Source of the DNA: Bacteroidota bacterium
GTDB lineage: Bacteria > Bacteroidota > Bacteroidia > Chitinophagales > Chitinophagaceae
Length of the DNA stretch: 64,000 nt
Assembly (NCBI GenBank): GCA_020161535.1
Contig: JAIUNW010000002.1
Location: 1 to 64,000 of the forward strand
Direction of reading: 5' to 3'
Position 1 is the first letter of the stretch; every line of letters begins with the position of its first letter. Shown here piece by piece: positions 8,804 to 18,480 of this stretch. Below the pieces are notes generated by a model. That model ran no database searches and was not told where the DNA came from. It saw only the letters and a list, made by a program, of their open reading frames with translations. Made by a program: the position numbers and the translations under genes.

Positions 8804-10002
8804 TGCCCGTGCCAGATAACAGAAAAACAAGAATCGCATTAGTAGTTTCTCATCCTATTCAACATTTTTGCCCGCAATATGTCAGCTTTGCGAAACACCC
8901 GCAAGTTGAGTTTAAAGCTTTTTTCGGATCAACCTTGGGGTTGAAGAAGTATGTTGATCCTAGTTTTAATCGTGAAGTAAATTGGGGTAACCTTGAGCTG
9001 GATAAGTTCAATCATGAATTCCTGAATGGCGATGAAGTAGTTCCTGTCACGGCTAATTTAGATGCACCCAACCTTGAAGAAAGCCTGGCAGACTTTAGAC
9101 CAGATGTTTTGATAATATATGGGTATTTTCAAAAGATTCAAAAGAGGGCATACAAATGGGCATTGGCAAACAAAGTGAAGCTGGGTTACATTTCAGATGC
9201 AGAAAATAGACGAAAACGCGCGGCGTGGAAACATTGGCTTAAAAAGATTTATCTCAACCGTTATTTTTCTAAAATAGATTATTTTCTAACTGTTGGAGAT
9301 GCAAATGAAGAGTATTATCAGCAATACGGGGTTGAAAGAGGGAAATTCATTCGCATGCATTTCCCTATTAACGTTGAAGAATTCGGGGACGCTTTCGAAA
9401 AAAGAAGCCAGCTAAGGAAGGACGTAAGGAGAAAGTACGACATTGAAGATGGTGATTTTGTTATGTCTGTTGTTGGAAAGGTAATAAAAGACAAAAACCA
9501 AGACGACATAATCAAAGCATTGCGGTCTAATCAGGATGTAAAGGAAAAAGTTACTTTGTTGATTGTTGGTTCTGGCGACAAGGAGGCAGCATGGTCGGTA
9601 TTGGCAAAGGAGGTTCATAGGCATAGGATTGTATTTGCGGGGTTTATTTCACCGCAGGAGTTACCTGCTTACTATGCCGCATCAGATTTGTATGTTCATC
9701 CATCGTCTGCTGACGCGCATTCTCTTGCGATAAGCGAGGCAATTTTTATGAAATTGCCATGCCTTATCAGTGACAGGTGCGGCAGCTTCGGTCCAACTGA
9801 TGATGTTCAACCAAATATTAATGGTTGGGTATATCCATTTGGTGATATTGATGAACTGGCAGCAGCAATTGACAGGCTAAGCAAAAGCAAAGAAATGCTT
9901 ATTGAATTTGGGAATAGATCGCGCGAGATTGCTTTGGATGCCCAATTTAAAGCCCATAGAGGTGTGCTGGATGAAATTTTGAAAGATTATCGAAATTTGT
10001 AG
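8803..10002 (+). CDS. GT4 family glycosyltransferase
   Basis: A 399-residue GT-B enzyme read from the ATG at 8803, which overlaps the preceding TGA (TGATG) and is preferred to the adjacent TTG at 8800. The N-terminus has RIALVVSHPIQHFCPQY. The C-terminal donor-binding domain shows VMSVVGKVIKDKNQDDII, LLIVGSGDKE, FAGFISPQELPAYYAASD and the HPSSADAHSLAISEA motif, the GT4 E-x7-E region in which the first acid is replaced by Asp-Ala-His. Expected role is one glycosidic bond in the repeat unit. Confidence 0.83.
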   Translation: MPVPDNRKTRIALVVSHPIQHFCPQYVSFAKHPQVEFKAFFGSTLGLKKYVDPSFNREVNWGNLELDKFNHEFLNGDEVVPVTANLDAPNLEESLADFRPDVLIIYGYFQKIQKRAYKWALANKVKLGYISDAENRRKRAAWKHWLKKIYLNRYFSKIDYFLTVGDANEEYYQQYGVERGKFIRMHFPINVEEFGDAFEKRSQLRKDVRRKYDIEDGDFVMSVVGKVIKDKNQDDIIKALRSNQDVKEKVTLLIVGSGDKEAAWSVLAKEVHRHRIVFAGFISPQELPAYYAASDLYVHPSSADAHSLAISEAIFMKLPCLISDRCGSFGPTDDVQPNINGWVYPFGDIDELAAAIDRLSKSKEMLIEFGNRSREIALDAQFKAHRGVLDEILKDYRNL

Positions 10003-10003
10003 A

Positions 10004-11068
10004 ATGCGGATTTGCATTGTCGGGTCAGAAAAAGTTTGGTCGATAGACAAGTTATATTATAAGTATCTGGTCGAAGAAGGAATAGACGTAGCGATGTTTC
10101 CGGCGCATGATTTATTTCATGACTATTACTATAAATCGTTTGTAAATAAAATTTTATATCGGACTGGAATTTCAGGCATACTTAATGGAATCAATTCTTC
10201 CTTTTTGCAGTTTGTAGAAGAATTTAAACCAGATGTGGTTTGGGTTTTTAAGGGTATGGAAATAAGCCCAAAGACGCTGTCATTTCTGCATGAAAGGGAG
10301 GTTTTCCTGGTGAACTACAATCCTGATAACCCGTTTTTGTTCACTGGCAGAGGAAGTGGCAATAGGAATATTACTGCATCTATTCCCTATTACGACCTCT
10401 TTTTTACGTATGATGCATTAATAGCCGAACGGCTGAAGAAGGAATTTGGAAAATCAGTCGAAATATTGCCCTTTGGCTATGAGCTGGAGGAGGCTGATTT
10501 CGAGTCTGCGAAAGAGAAAGATGAAGCCATAAAACTTTGTTTTTTGGGCAACCCGGATAAGTATAGGGCGGCTTTTATTCTGCAACTAGCGGAGAAAATT
10601 AAAAGTAGCGGCGGGCAAGTCGTCGTTGTGGGTAATCATTGGAACACATTTATACCTGATAACAGTGAAATTCAGGTACACCCACCGGTTTACGGTTCTG
10701 CGTTTTGGTCAACTCTTCGGCGTTATCGGGTTCAACTTAATATTATGCGCCCGCATAACCTGTATTCTCACAATATGAGAAGTTTCGAAATACCTGCCGT
10801 TGGTGGAATCATGTTAACGCCCCAAACAGACGATCACGCCCGCTATTTTGAAAACGGGGAAAGCGCATTCTTTTACAAAGACCTGAACGAGGCTGCTGAA
10901 AAGGCTTTGTATTTATTAAACATGCCGGTAGATGATGCAAACTTAGTTCGAACTAAGGCAAGGGGTGTCAGTCTTGCCAATGGATATTCATATAAGGAAA
11001 GGGCATTGCAGGCACTTCTCAACATAGAATCGTATAAAATGACAAAAAAACGTGCAGAAAGTATCTAA
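10004..11068 (+). CDS. CgeB-like glycosyltransferase family 1 protein
   Basis: The 354-residue protein has the features of the CgeB-like group: MRICIVGSEKVWSIDKLYY at the start, KPDVVWVFKGMEISPKTL, NYNPDNPF, and a late RSFEIPAVGGIMLTP segment followed by YFENGESAFFYKD. These are typical of the Glyco_trans_1_2 type C-terminal domain. It is a likely soluble glycosyltransferase. The gene begins two bases after the previous stop and overlaps the following polymerase gene by 17 bases. Confidence 0.8.
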   Translation: MRICIVGSEKVWSIDKLYYKYLVEEGIDVAMFPAHDLFHDYYYKSFVNKILYRTGISGILNGINSSFLQFVEEFKPDVVWVFKGMEISPKTLSFLHEREVFLVNYNPDNPFLFTGRGSGNRNITASIPYYDLFFTYDALIAERLKKEFGKSVEILPFGYELEEADFESAKEKDEAIKLCFLGNPDKYRAAFILQLAEKIKSSGGQVVVVGNHWNTFIPDNSEIQVHPPVYGSAFWSTLRRYRVQLNIMRPHNLYSHNMRSFEIPAVGGIMLTPQTDDHARYFENGESAFFYKDLNEAAEKALYLLNMPVDDANLVRTKARGVSLANGYSYKERALQALLNIESYKMTKKRAESI

Positions 11069-12476
11069 TTTCCGGTACTTTTTTTCCTTGTGTTATGCGG
11101 CGATAGGCGGGATATCGTTTTTGACGGAAGATTATTTCCTTTTGGCTCAATTATTAGTCCTTATAGCCTTGTTTCAGGTTATAGACAAACTTAGCAAGGG
11201 GGTAGTCATTCGCGAAACCATGGCGTTTCTGTATAGCTTTACTTGCGTATATATGCCAATGTTCGGGTACACCCGATTTAATAGGTATAACCCATTGGCA
11301 TTGGTGTGGGTCCGGTATATGATGGTGGCGCCTGAGGTTTATTACAAATATGCTATACCTGCTATATCGTTTTTTTGCCTGGCTGCTACGCTGCCCACTA
11401 AGAGAGATGTTGGCGAGGGTGTAAAAGGCATTATAGAAAAACTAAAGTTGAGCCTGTCCAAGACGCCTAAGGCGGGGCTTTATATTGTTGGTGTAGGGCT
11501 TGCATCTTTGGTTATGATGGATTTTGTACCATCATCGCTACAATACTTTTTCAGCCTGTTCTTTTTTGCCTCCTTTGCAGGCGTTTTGTATATCTATTTT
11601 GCCCCAAATTTCAGGTTTAAGAAACTTATTTTAATCGGCTTCGTTGTATTTATAGTAATATCTGCCTTGCGATCAGGCATGTTTACACTCATTGCTTATA
11701 TGGGTGCTACTATCTTTTCGTTTTTTTTCCTTAAAAAACGCATATCACTAGTTAGGAAAACAATGGTGATTGGCCTAGCGGCTTTTTTGTTGATAATGAT
11801 TCAAAGTGTAAAACAATCTTACAGAGTAATACTCTGGTCAGGAAATATTGAAGGAAATGAAGCATCGGTTTATGGAAAGTTATTTATGGAGAAACTTCGT
11901 GACCTGGATAAGGTTCTGGCAGATGAAATGTTTTTCCCGATTTATTACAGAACCAACCAGGGTTTCAATATCGGCCTTGTGATGCTTAAATTTCCTGAGA
12001 AGATGCCTTATGATCAGGGGAAAAAATTGGCTGTCGATGCCATGGCCTCAGTAGTGCCCAGGTTTTTGTGGCCAGATAAGCCAATGGCAGGCGGACGGGA
12101 GAATATGATGTACTATGCAAATTACCGGCTGGTTGGCTACTCAACAAATGTGGGGCCATTAGGTGAGTCGTTTGGCAGTTTTGGACCTTATTGGGGAATT
12201 TTCTTTATGTTTTGTTTGGGCTTGCTGATTCGGTGGGCTTATATTAAGGTATTTAAGATAGCATCTCGCCTACCTGCATTTATTTGTTGGCTACCAGTAT
12301 TATTTTACCAGGTAGAATATTCGGCCGAAACGGATACATTGCAGATTTTCAATTCATTGATAAAAACAGGCGCATTCATCGCAATTATATATATAGCGAT
12401 TCCTGGTGCCTTCTTTGCTAAAAGTATTTTTGCTACTAAAAGGAAACTAGTTAGGAAGCCTCAAATTTCCATTTAG
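11052..12476 (+). CDS. Wzy-like O-antigen/repeat-unit polymerase, multi-pass membrane protein
   Basis: A 474-residue, strongly hydrophobic protein with about ten to twelve predicted membrane segments, starting at GTG 11052. A large non-hydrophobic loop lies between about residues 255 and 350 and carries SVVPRFLWPDKP and SFGSFGPYWG, which resemble the periplasmic loop and late helix of oligosaccharide repeat-unit polymerases. This suggests a Wzy role, joining undecaprenyl-linked repeat units in the periplasm. A second polymerase/ligase candidate lies at 31087-32388, so which one polymerises is open. Confidence 0.78.
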   Translation: MQKVSNFRYFFSLCYAAIGGISFLTEDYFLLAQLLVLIALFQVIDKLSKGVVIRETMAFLYSFTCVYMPMFGYTRFNRYNPLALVWVRYMMVAPEVYYKYAIPAISFFCLAATLPTKRDVGEGVKGIIEKLKLSLSKTPKAGLYIVGVGLASLVMMDFVPSSLQYFFSLFFFASFAGVLYIYFAPNFRFKKLILIGFVVFIVISALRSGMFTLIAYMGATIFSFFFLKKRISLVRKTMVIGLAAFLLIMIQSVKQSYRVILWSGNIEGNEASVYGKLFMEKLRDLDKVLADEMFFPIYYRTNQGFNIGLVMLKFPEKMPYDQGKKLAVDAMASVVPRFLWPDKPMAGGRENMMYYANYRLVGYSTNVGPLGESFGSFGPYWGIFFMFCLGLLIRWAYIKVFKIASRLPAFICWLPVLFYQVEYSAETDTLQIFNSLIKTGAFIAIIYIAIPGAFFAKSIFATKRKLVRKPQISI

Positions 12477-12505
12477 AATGGAATGTATTAATTGATTTAG
12501 TCAAT

Positions 12506-13501
12506 ATGCGTGTTTTACAGGTAATGAGAAGACCCTCGAGTTTTTATTATAGTATTGAAAATGTTTTTTCTGCTATTAAGCCTTTTTTTTCCAGGACTAA
12601 AATTGATACAGTTGAAGTATCAAAGATTGGCATTAATTGGGTGAATTTATTTGGGTTACTTAAATATCGAAGTAAGTTTGATGTTTTCCATGTTACGGGC
12701 GATGTTCACTATACCGTTTTTGCCTTCCCCAGAAAAAAAGTGGTACTGACCATTCATGACTGCATTTTTTTGCAAACTTACTCAGGAATTAAGCGATATC
12801 TGTTGAAGAAAATATTACTTGATTGGCCTGTGAAATACGCAGGCCGAATAACCACCATTTCAGAGAAGTCTAAAAATGAAATTTTAGCAGCAACGAAATG
12901 TGACCCAAATAAAATTGTTGTAATTCCTAACCCTGTCAAGAATTGTTTTGTTGCAACACACAAGTCATTTAATGTTGACAGACCGCGGATATTGTTTTTA
13001 GGTAAGACACCCAATAAAAACCTTGATCGGGTTATTGTTGCACTTCGAGGAGTTTCTTGTGTATTGAATATTGTTGGCAAGCCAAGTGATGAACAACTTG
13101 CGCTTTTAAAATCTTATGAAGTAGAGGTGATAATCGAGTCATTTTTGACAGAAAAGGAACTGGCCGAAAGATATGTATTAGCTGATTTAGTTCTATTCCC
13201 ATCTTACTACGAAGGTTTTGGTCTTCCAATACTTGAGGCTTTTAAGTCGGATCGTGTTGTTATTACAAGCGATATTGACCCTATGAAATCGGTGGCAGCG
13301 GGCGGTGCCTATCTGGTGAACCCTTTTGATGCTAATTCTATATGTGATGCAGTCAGGGAAATTGCAGGTAATGAGGAGCTGAGAAACAAGTTGATTCACC
13401 GTGGCCGTGAAGTTGTAAAAAGGTACGACCCTTCGATAATTGCAAGCCGATATGAGCAGGTATATCTAAATGCAGGAGGTGACATTGACGACGAGGCGTA
13501 A
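12506..13501 (+). CDS. GT4 family glycosyltransferase
   Basis: A 331-residue GT-B enzyme. The first half includes VVLTIHDCIFLQ and RITTISEKSKNEI; the second half has RILFLGKTPNKNLDRVI and the full GT4 glutamate motif FPSYYEGFGLPILEAF, whose two acids contact the nucleotide-sugar. This is one of the clearest GT4 proteins of the locus, with a mannosyltransferase-like look, although the donor is not certain. The gene follows the polymerase after 29 bases and overlaps the next glycosyltransferase. Confidence 0.88.
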   Translation: MRVLQVMRRPSSFYYSIENVFSAIKPFFSRTKIDTVEVSKIGINWVNLFGLLKYRSKFDVFHVTGDVHYTVFAFPRKKVVLTIHDCIFLQTYSGIKRYLLKKILLDWPVKYAGRITTISEKSKNEILAATKCDPNKIVVIPNPVKNCFVATHKSFNVDRPRILFLGKTPNKNLDRVIVALRGVSCVLNIVGKPSDEQLALLKSYEVEVIIESFLTEKELAERYVLADLVLFPSYYEGFGLPILEAFKSDRVVITSDIDPMKSVAAGGAYLVNPFDANSICDAVREIAGNEELRNKLIHRGREVVKRYDPSIIASRYEQVYLNAGGDIDDEA

Positions 13502-14660
13502 AGAGACGATCCTGGTTATTACAGATTGGTTTTACCCGGGTTTTAAGGCTGGCGGTCCAATCAGGTCATGTTACAACCTGGTAACGCAACTCTCGAACGA
13601 CTTTGATGTATTTGTATACACATCAGACACTGACCATGGAGATGCCGCTCCTTACCCGGACATTTCCTCAGACAAATGGCTGACAAATATTGTGGAAAAT
13701 GCGAGAATTTATTATGCCAGTAAAAGTAAGTTTTCGTTGGGTAAATTTAGTCGAGAGATCTGTGGCTTAAATGCAGATGTGGTCTATTTAAATCATATGT
13801 TCTCGCCCGTATACGTTATTTTTCCATTGTATTTAAAATGGAGAGGTAAATTAAAATCGAAAGTTGTGTTGTGTCCGAGGGGTGCATTGTATGACAGTGC
13901 TTTAGCCATTAAACCGGCAAAGAAAAAAATATTCCTGCAGGTATTCAGATGGCTGTCGATTGACAAGTTGATCGATTTTCATGCAACTAATGACCGGGAA
14001 AAAGCTTCAATTCTTGCACTATTTCCGAAAGCCAAGGTTGTTGTTGCCGACAATTTACCTGCTGCAGTCCAGCCGTCATTTAAAGGGCTAGCTAAAACTT
14101 CAGGCTCCTTGAAAGCTATTTATGTTGCGCGCATTCATCCAATTAAAAACCTGCTTTTGCTGCTTCAAATAATGAAGAATATTTCAACAGGAAATATTGA
14201 GCTGACAATAGTCGGGCCGGTCGAAGACAAGAACTACTGGAAGTTGTGTGAGGAGGTTATTAAAGCCCTTCCTATTAATATTGAAGTAAAATTCCTTGGC
14301 GCTGTTTCCAATACCGAAATTCAGGAATTGATTATTACTAATCATTTATCGGTTTTATTAACGGAAGGTGAAAATTTCGGACACTCAATTTTTGAAAGCT
14401 TTCTCGCCGGAAGGCCGGTTTTAATAAGTGATCAAACACCCTGGCAGTTACTATATGAGAATAGACTTGGGTGGGAAGTTCCGTTAACAAATGTTGGATT
14501 GATTCAAGAAAAATTAGCGCAGGCTATTCAATGGAGTCAGCAAGACTTCGATATTTTCTCTAGGGCAAGCTGGCAATTTGCAAATTCGTTTATAAATAAC
14601 CGGGATAAATTGGCTCCCTATTACCCCCTTTTTTTGTATGACAAGGAAAGTAGTAGATAA
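13485..14660 (+). CDS. GT4 family glycosyltransferase
   Basis: About 391 residues. An AGGAGG sequence at 13474-13479 sits five bases before TTG 13485, so this start is preferred over ATG 13470, which would put the ribosome site inside the gene. The N-terminus ILVITDWFYPGFKAGGP is the usual GT-B glycine loop; AIYVARIHPIKNLLLLL opens the donor domain and LTEGENFGHSIFESF is a GT4 acid motif. It probably transfers one hexose. It overlaps the gene before it and, by 23 bases, the acyltransferase after it. Confidence 0.84.
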   Translation: MTTRRKETILVITDWFYPGFKAGGPIRSCYNLVTQLSNDFDVFVYTSDTDHGDAAPYPDISSDKWLTNIVENARIYYASKSKFSLGKFSREICGLNADVVYLNHMFSPVYVIFPLYLKWRGKLKSKVVLCPRGALYDSALAIKPAKKKIFLQVFRWLSIDKLIDFHATNDREKASILALFPKAKVVVADNLPAAVQPSFKGLAKTSGSLKAIYVARIHPIKNLLLLLQIMKNISTGNIELTIVGPVEDKNYWKLCEEVIKALPINIEVKFLGAVSNTEIQELIITNHLSVLLTEGENFGHSIFESFLAGRPVLISDQTPWQLLYENRLGWEVPLTNVGLIQEKLAQAIQWSQQDFDIFSRASWQFANSFINNRDKLAPYYPLFLYDKESSR

Positions 14661-15195
14661 TTCTACATACAAGGTCACAATAGATATTGGTGCCAGTCTT
14701 GTAAAGAGGCTATTATGGTACATCACAAATGCAGTTATATTCAGGAGTAGGCTGATTGCCTATTCTGCTTTAAAAGTGGGATTGTTGAAATTATTTGGCG
14801 CAAGTATTGCTCAAGGCGTTGTCATAAAGCCGGCGGTAAACATCAAATTCCCCTGGAAGTTGTCTGTTGGAGAATTCTCCTGGATAGGTGAGGAAGTTTG
14901 GATCGACAACCTATCAAATGTTTCAATCGGTAATGATGTTACCTTATCGCAAGGAGCAATGCTGTTAACAGGTAGTCATGATTTCTCTAGAACCAGCTTT
15001 GATTTTATTTCATCGCCGATCGTGTTGGAAGATGGCGTGTGGATTGGTGCAAGAGCAGTTGTTTTTGGCGGTGTTGTCGTATCCACGCATGCAATACTGG
15101 GTATTAATTCGGTAGCTGAATCTGACCTTGATCCTTATTTGATTTACAAAGGAAATCCTGCAATTCCTGTTTTAGAACGTAAAATCGTTCAATAA
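14638..15195 (+). CDS. WcaF-like hexapeptide acetyltransferase
   Basis: A 185-residue left-handed beta-helix protein of the WcaF (colanic acid acetyltransferase) type: NIKFPWKLSVGEFSWIGEEVWI, then VSIGNDVTLSQGAM, the catalytic-histidine region LTGSHDFS and the GVWIGARAVVFGGV coil. It most likely O-acetylates a sugar residue. Alternatively it could be the final acceptor enzyme for the acyl group made by the E1/E2/ACP module encoded immediately downstream; only its position suggests this. Confidence 0.85.
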   Translation: MTRKVVDNSTYKVTIDIGASLVKRLLWYITNAVIFRSRLIAYSALKVGLLKLFGASIAQGVVIKPAVNIKFPWKLSVGEFSWIGEEVWIDNLSNVSIGNDVTLSQGAMLLTGSHDFSRTSFDFISSPIVLEDGVWIGARAVVFGGVVVSTHAILGINSVAESDLDPYLIYKGNPAIPVLERKIVQ

Positions 15196-15226
15196 CTTAA
15201 CCTTTAGTTAGTATAAGAATTTTAAT

Positions 15227-17179
15227 ATGTCAGAAATTGCCGGCGTCAGGTCACTAAGCCATAAACATATTAAGGATGCACTACGGATTCGGATGGTAGA
15301 AGAGAAATTTCTTAACCTCTTCTCTACAGGGCACCTAAATGGAACAGTACATACTTGTGTTGGGCAGGAGTTCTCAGCCGTTGCTTTTGCGGGCCAGGCG
15401 AAAAAAAAGGATTTTATTTTTTCAAACCACCGGTGTCATGGCCACTATTTGTGCTTTACAGGCGATACAAGGGGGCTACTGGCAGAATTGCTCGGCAAGA
15501 GCTCAGGCACTTGCGGCGGTATTGGAAGCAGCCAGCATCTTTGTCGTGATAATTTTTTCTCCAATGGCATACAGGGGGGGATTATGCCGGTTGCTGCGGG
15601 TTATGCCCTTGCCAATAAATTGAGAGGGGGTGATGAAATTGGAATTGTTTTCATTGGAGACGGCACCTTGGGTGAAGGCGTCTTGTATGAAACAATGAAT
15701 ATTATTTCGAAATGGAAAATACCCTTGTTGATCGTTTGTGAAAACAATAGTTACGCACAATCAACACCGCAGAGTTTAAACTTGTCTGGCGAAATAATTT
15801 CCAGACCTTCTGCATTTGGTATACAAACATATGAAGGGGATACATGGAATCCCGAAGTTCTATTGTCAAAAGCAAAAGAAGCGATAGATTTCGTGAGAAT
15901 TGAATCAAAGCCAGCCTTTTTCCTCGTGGAAACGTATAGATTAAATGCGCATTCGAAAGGAGATGATGATCGAGAGATAGCTGAATTGGATCATTTTAGA
16001 AAGATAGACTATCTGAATAAGTTCAAGGACGAGTCGCCTGAATATTATTCATTATATAAAAATGCGATAGATATAGAAATTGAAGGGATGGTAGCTGAAA
16101 TTCTAAAGGAAGGCGAAACTTCTTTGGATCAATACTTCATTCCAGACACTTCCATAACAGATGATCGATGGCAGCCACTTTCGCCGATCAACAAAAGGCA
16201 GGTAGAACTTTTAAACGCTTTCTTCCATGATTGTATGTCGTCGGACGATAAAGTTGTAATGCTGGGGGAAGACATTCATTCCCCATATGGCGGCGCATTC
16301 AAAGTGACAAAGGGATTGTCGACCAGTTTCCCAGATCGTGTTTTCACCACACCGATATCTGAAGCGGCTATAACGGGGATTTCCAATGGGCTTGCATTAA
16401 ATGGGTTTAAGCCGTTTGTAGAAATAATGTTTGGCGACTTTATAACACTTGCATTCGACCAGATTGTAAATCATGCTTCGAAGTTTCGGCACATGTTTAA
16501 TGGGAAAGTAAATTGTCCGGTAGTAATAAGAACGCCGATGGGCGGTAGACGTGGATATGGTCCGACCCATTCCCAAACGCTTGACAAATTCCTCATAGGT
16601 ATTGACAATGTTAAAACAGTAGCGATAAATACTTTTTTTGATCCAGGTTTGGTTTATTCGGCTATCCACAAGCAAACTGATCCAGTTATTGTTATAGAGA
16701 ATAAAGTAGATTACGGGAAGAAAATTTTTCAGCAAAAACTACCTCGTTTTACGGCCTTAATGAATAATCAGGATTTTCCTGTTGTGCACTTACGTCCGGC
16801 TGTAGCGGCACCGACCATTACTATAGTCGCGTATGGCGGTATGGCCGACATCGTGGCGACGCTATTGGAGGATATTTTTGAGAATGCTGACTTAATACCC
16901 GAACTCATTATTCCGACACTAATATCAGCGCTTCCCATAGACTTAATTCTTTCATCTGTGAAAAGAACTGGTCGATTGTTAGTAATCGAAGAAGGTAGCC
17001 AGTATGGAGGTATTGGTAGTGAGTTAGGCGCGTCGTTATCAGAGAAAGGTGCTGGCGCATTTAAGTTTAAGAGAATAAGCGCATTTCCGGTACCTATACC
17101 TTCAGTCAAATCGCTGGAGTTGACCGTATTGCCGGAGAAAGAGCGAATCATTGACGAAATAACCCGTAGTTTTTCATAA
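15227..17179 (+). CDS. Fused alpha-beta 2-oxoacid dehydrogenase E1 (thiamine diphosphate enzyme)
   Basis: The 650-residue protein joins both halves of a heterotetrameric E1. Residues 1 to about 310 form the alpha part with a complete thiamine-diphosphate motif, GDG near residue 144 followed after 26 residues by NN (in CENNSYAQS). Residues from about 325 form the beta part, with TPISEAAITG carrying the glutamate that activates the cofactor, and the conserved GPTHSQ segment. It would decarboxylate a 2-oxoacid and reductively acylate a lipoyl group. The substrate is unknown; pyruvate or a branched 2-oxoacid are both possible. Its place in a polysaccharide operon, overlapping the E2-like gene, rules against a housekeeping pyruvate dehydrogenase. 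Confidence 0.88.
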   Translation: MSEIAGVRSLSHKHIKDALRIRMVEEKFLNLFSTGHLNGTVHTCVGQEFSAVAFAGQAKKKDFIFSNHRCHGHYLCFTGDTRGLLAELLGKSSGTCGGIGSSQHLCRDNFFSNGIQGGIMPVAAGYALANKLRGGDEIGIVFIGDGTLGEGVLYETMNIISKWKIPLLIVCENNSYAQSTPQSLNLSGEIISRPSAFGIQTYEGDTWNPEVLLSKAKEAIDFVRIESKPAFFLVETYRLNAHSKGDDDREIAELDHFRKIDYLNKFKDESPEYYSLYKNAIDIEIEGMVAEILKEGETSLDQYFIPDTSITDDRWQPLSPINKRQVELLNAFFHDCMSSDDKVVMLGEDIHSPYGGAFKVTKGLSTSFPDRVFTTPISEAAITGISNGLALNGFKPFVEIMFGDFITLAFDQIVNHASKFRHMFNGKVNCPVVIRTPMGGRRGYGPTHSQTLDKFLIGIDNVKTVAINTFFDPGLVYSAIHKQTDPVIVIENKVDYGKKIFQQKLPRFTALMNNQDFPVVHLRPAVAAPTITIVAYGGMADIVATLLEDIFENADLIPELIIPTLISALPIDLILSSVKRTGRLLVIEEGSQYGGIGSELGASLSEKGAGAFKFKRISAFPVPIPSVKSLELTVLPEKERIIDEITRSFS

Positions 17180-18480
17180 TGGCATTATTAAGAGAAATAT
17201 TAGTACCTCTACTGGCAGTAAATGATACTACATTAACTGTTCAAGAACTAACGCGGAACAATGGTACTGCGGTGGCTGCTAGCGATGTCATCCTAATTCT
17301 GGAAACTTCAAAAACCACCTTCGACGTCGAAGCAGGTGTTGATGGTTTTGTTCAATATCTATGTGAAGCTGGTCGAGACTATGAGGTGAATGAGTTAATT
17401 GCCAGGATTTATACAGAAGTGAGTGAAACTGAGTTAAAGGAAAAAACAGACTTGAAAAATGGTGCAGTGGATCTGCCTATGGGGGCCGACCAAAGGCTAA
17501 CTGCCTGGCAAGGTGAATCAGTGTTTTCATTTCGCGCTCTTGAACTGCTTGGGCAATACAATTTGTCTAAACAACTATTTAATGGCATTGATTTTATAGA
17601 TAGTATACAAGTATTGAAAAGAGCAGGCGTTTGGACAGATATAGCATCGAATAATTCAGTTAATAGCGAACAAGCGCAAGTCAAGGAGAATTTGCCTCCG
17701 ATACCATTTGTACGCAAAAAAATTTCTAGATCAAAAAGAACAGAAATAGAAAACCTCGGGCATATTCAACAATGGGGCTTGACAAGTACAATTAATACCT
17801 CAATTGATACAACAGGACTATATCAATCATTAAATAGCTCTTTACGGGTAATTAAAAATTCACTTTTACCCATTATCATTTATGAGGTAGGGCGACTCTT
17901 AATGAAATATAGGCCTCTAAACGCATTTTTTGAAGATGGGTACTTGCACGAATATGAGGTAATTAATTTGGGCTTTGCAGTAGATATTGATAAAGGACTT
18001 AAGGTTTTAGCAATTAAATCGGCCGATAGATTAGATATCAAGGAGATAGAAAATCAAATTATATCATTATCAGAAAAGTACATTGAAGATCGAATTGAAG
18101 TCGACGATATGTCAGACATCACATTTACAATTACTGACTTATCTGGAGAAGGCGTTGATTTCTTCAAGCCGCTAATCAACAAACGAAATTCTTCTATATT
18201 GGGCATTTCATCTCGTGATCATAAACTTGAACGCGTAGTTTTAAGCCTTACTTTTGATCATCGAGCTACTGAAGGTAAATATGTATCTCAATTCCTTGGC
18301 ATGCTGAAGGAAAGGATAGAATCTTATAGGGCGGATTTTAGTTTGGTAAAGCGCGATGTGCGCTGCTACAAATGCAGCAATTCTATGGCTGATGATTTGT
18401 GTGCAATGGCATTCATGAAGTGCCTCACACCATCTGGTCATGACGGATTTATTTGCCAAAGTTGTTTAAACGGATTTTAA
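17179..18480 (+). CDS. Lipoyl-bearing E2-like acyltransferase with cysteine-rich C-terminal tail
   Basis: A 433-residue protein. Residues 1-76 are a lipoyl domain with the modified lysine in LETSKTTF (about residue 46). Residues 110-150 resemble a degenerate E1-binding domain. From about 176 on there is an E2-type catalytic domain: FTITDLSGEGVDFF and the active-site segment FDHRATEGK, where the usual DHRxxDG aspartate is glutamate. The last 45 residues are not E2-like and hold CYKC and CQSC pairs that could bind zinc. The protein would carry the acyl group from E1 to an acceptor. The gene shares one base with the E1 gene's end and one with the ACP-fusion gene. Confidence 0.83.
   Translation: MALLREILVPLLAVNDTTLTVQELTRNNGTAVAASDVILILETSKTTFDVEAGVDGFVQYLCEAGRDYEVNELIARIYTEVSETELKEKTDLKNGAVDLPMGADQRLTAWQGESVFSFRALELLGQYNLSKQLFNGIDFIDSIQVLKRAGVWTDIASNNSVNSEQAQVKENLPPIPFVRKKISRSKRTEIENLGHIQQWGLTSTINTSIDTTGLYQSLNSSLRVIKNSLLPIIIYEVGRLLMKYRPLNAFFEDGYLHEYEVINLGFAVDIDKGLKVLAIKSADRLDIKEIENQIISLSEKYIEDRIEVDDMSDITFTITDLSGEGVDFFKPLINKRNSSILGISSRDHKLERVVLSLTFDHRATEGKYVSQFLGMLKERIESYRADFSLVKRDVRCYKCSNSMADDLCAMAFMKCLTPSGHDGFICQSCLNGF

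Noticed and set aside
15339..15623. Overlapping open frame within the E1 gene
   Set aside because: It is a shifted-frame shadow of conserved E1 sequence with no start signal or recognisable domain.
15227..18480. E1/E2 genes as the housekeeping pyruvate or branched-chain dehydrogenase complex
   Set aside because: They lie in an AT-rich polysaccharide operon, have no E3, are coupled to an ACP/AcpS fusion, and the E2 has an altered motif and a foreign tail.
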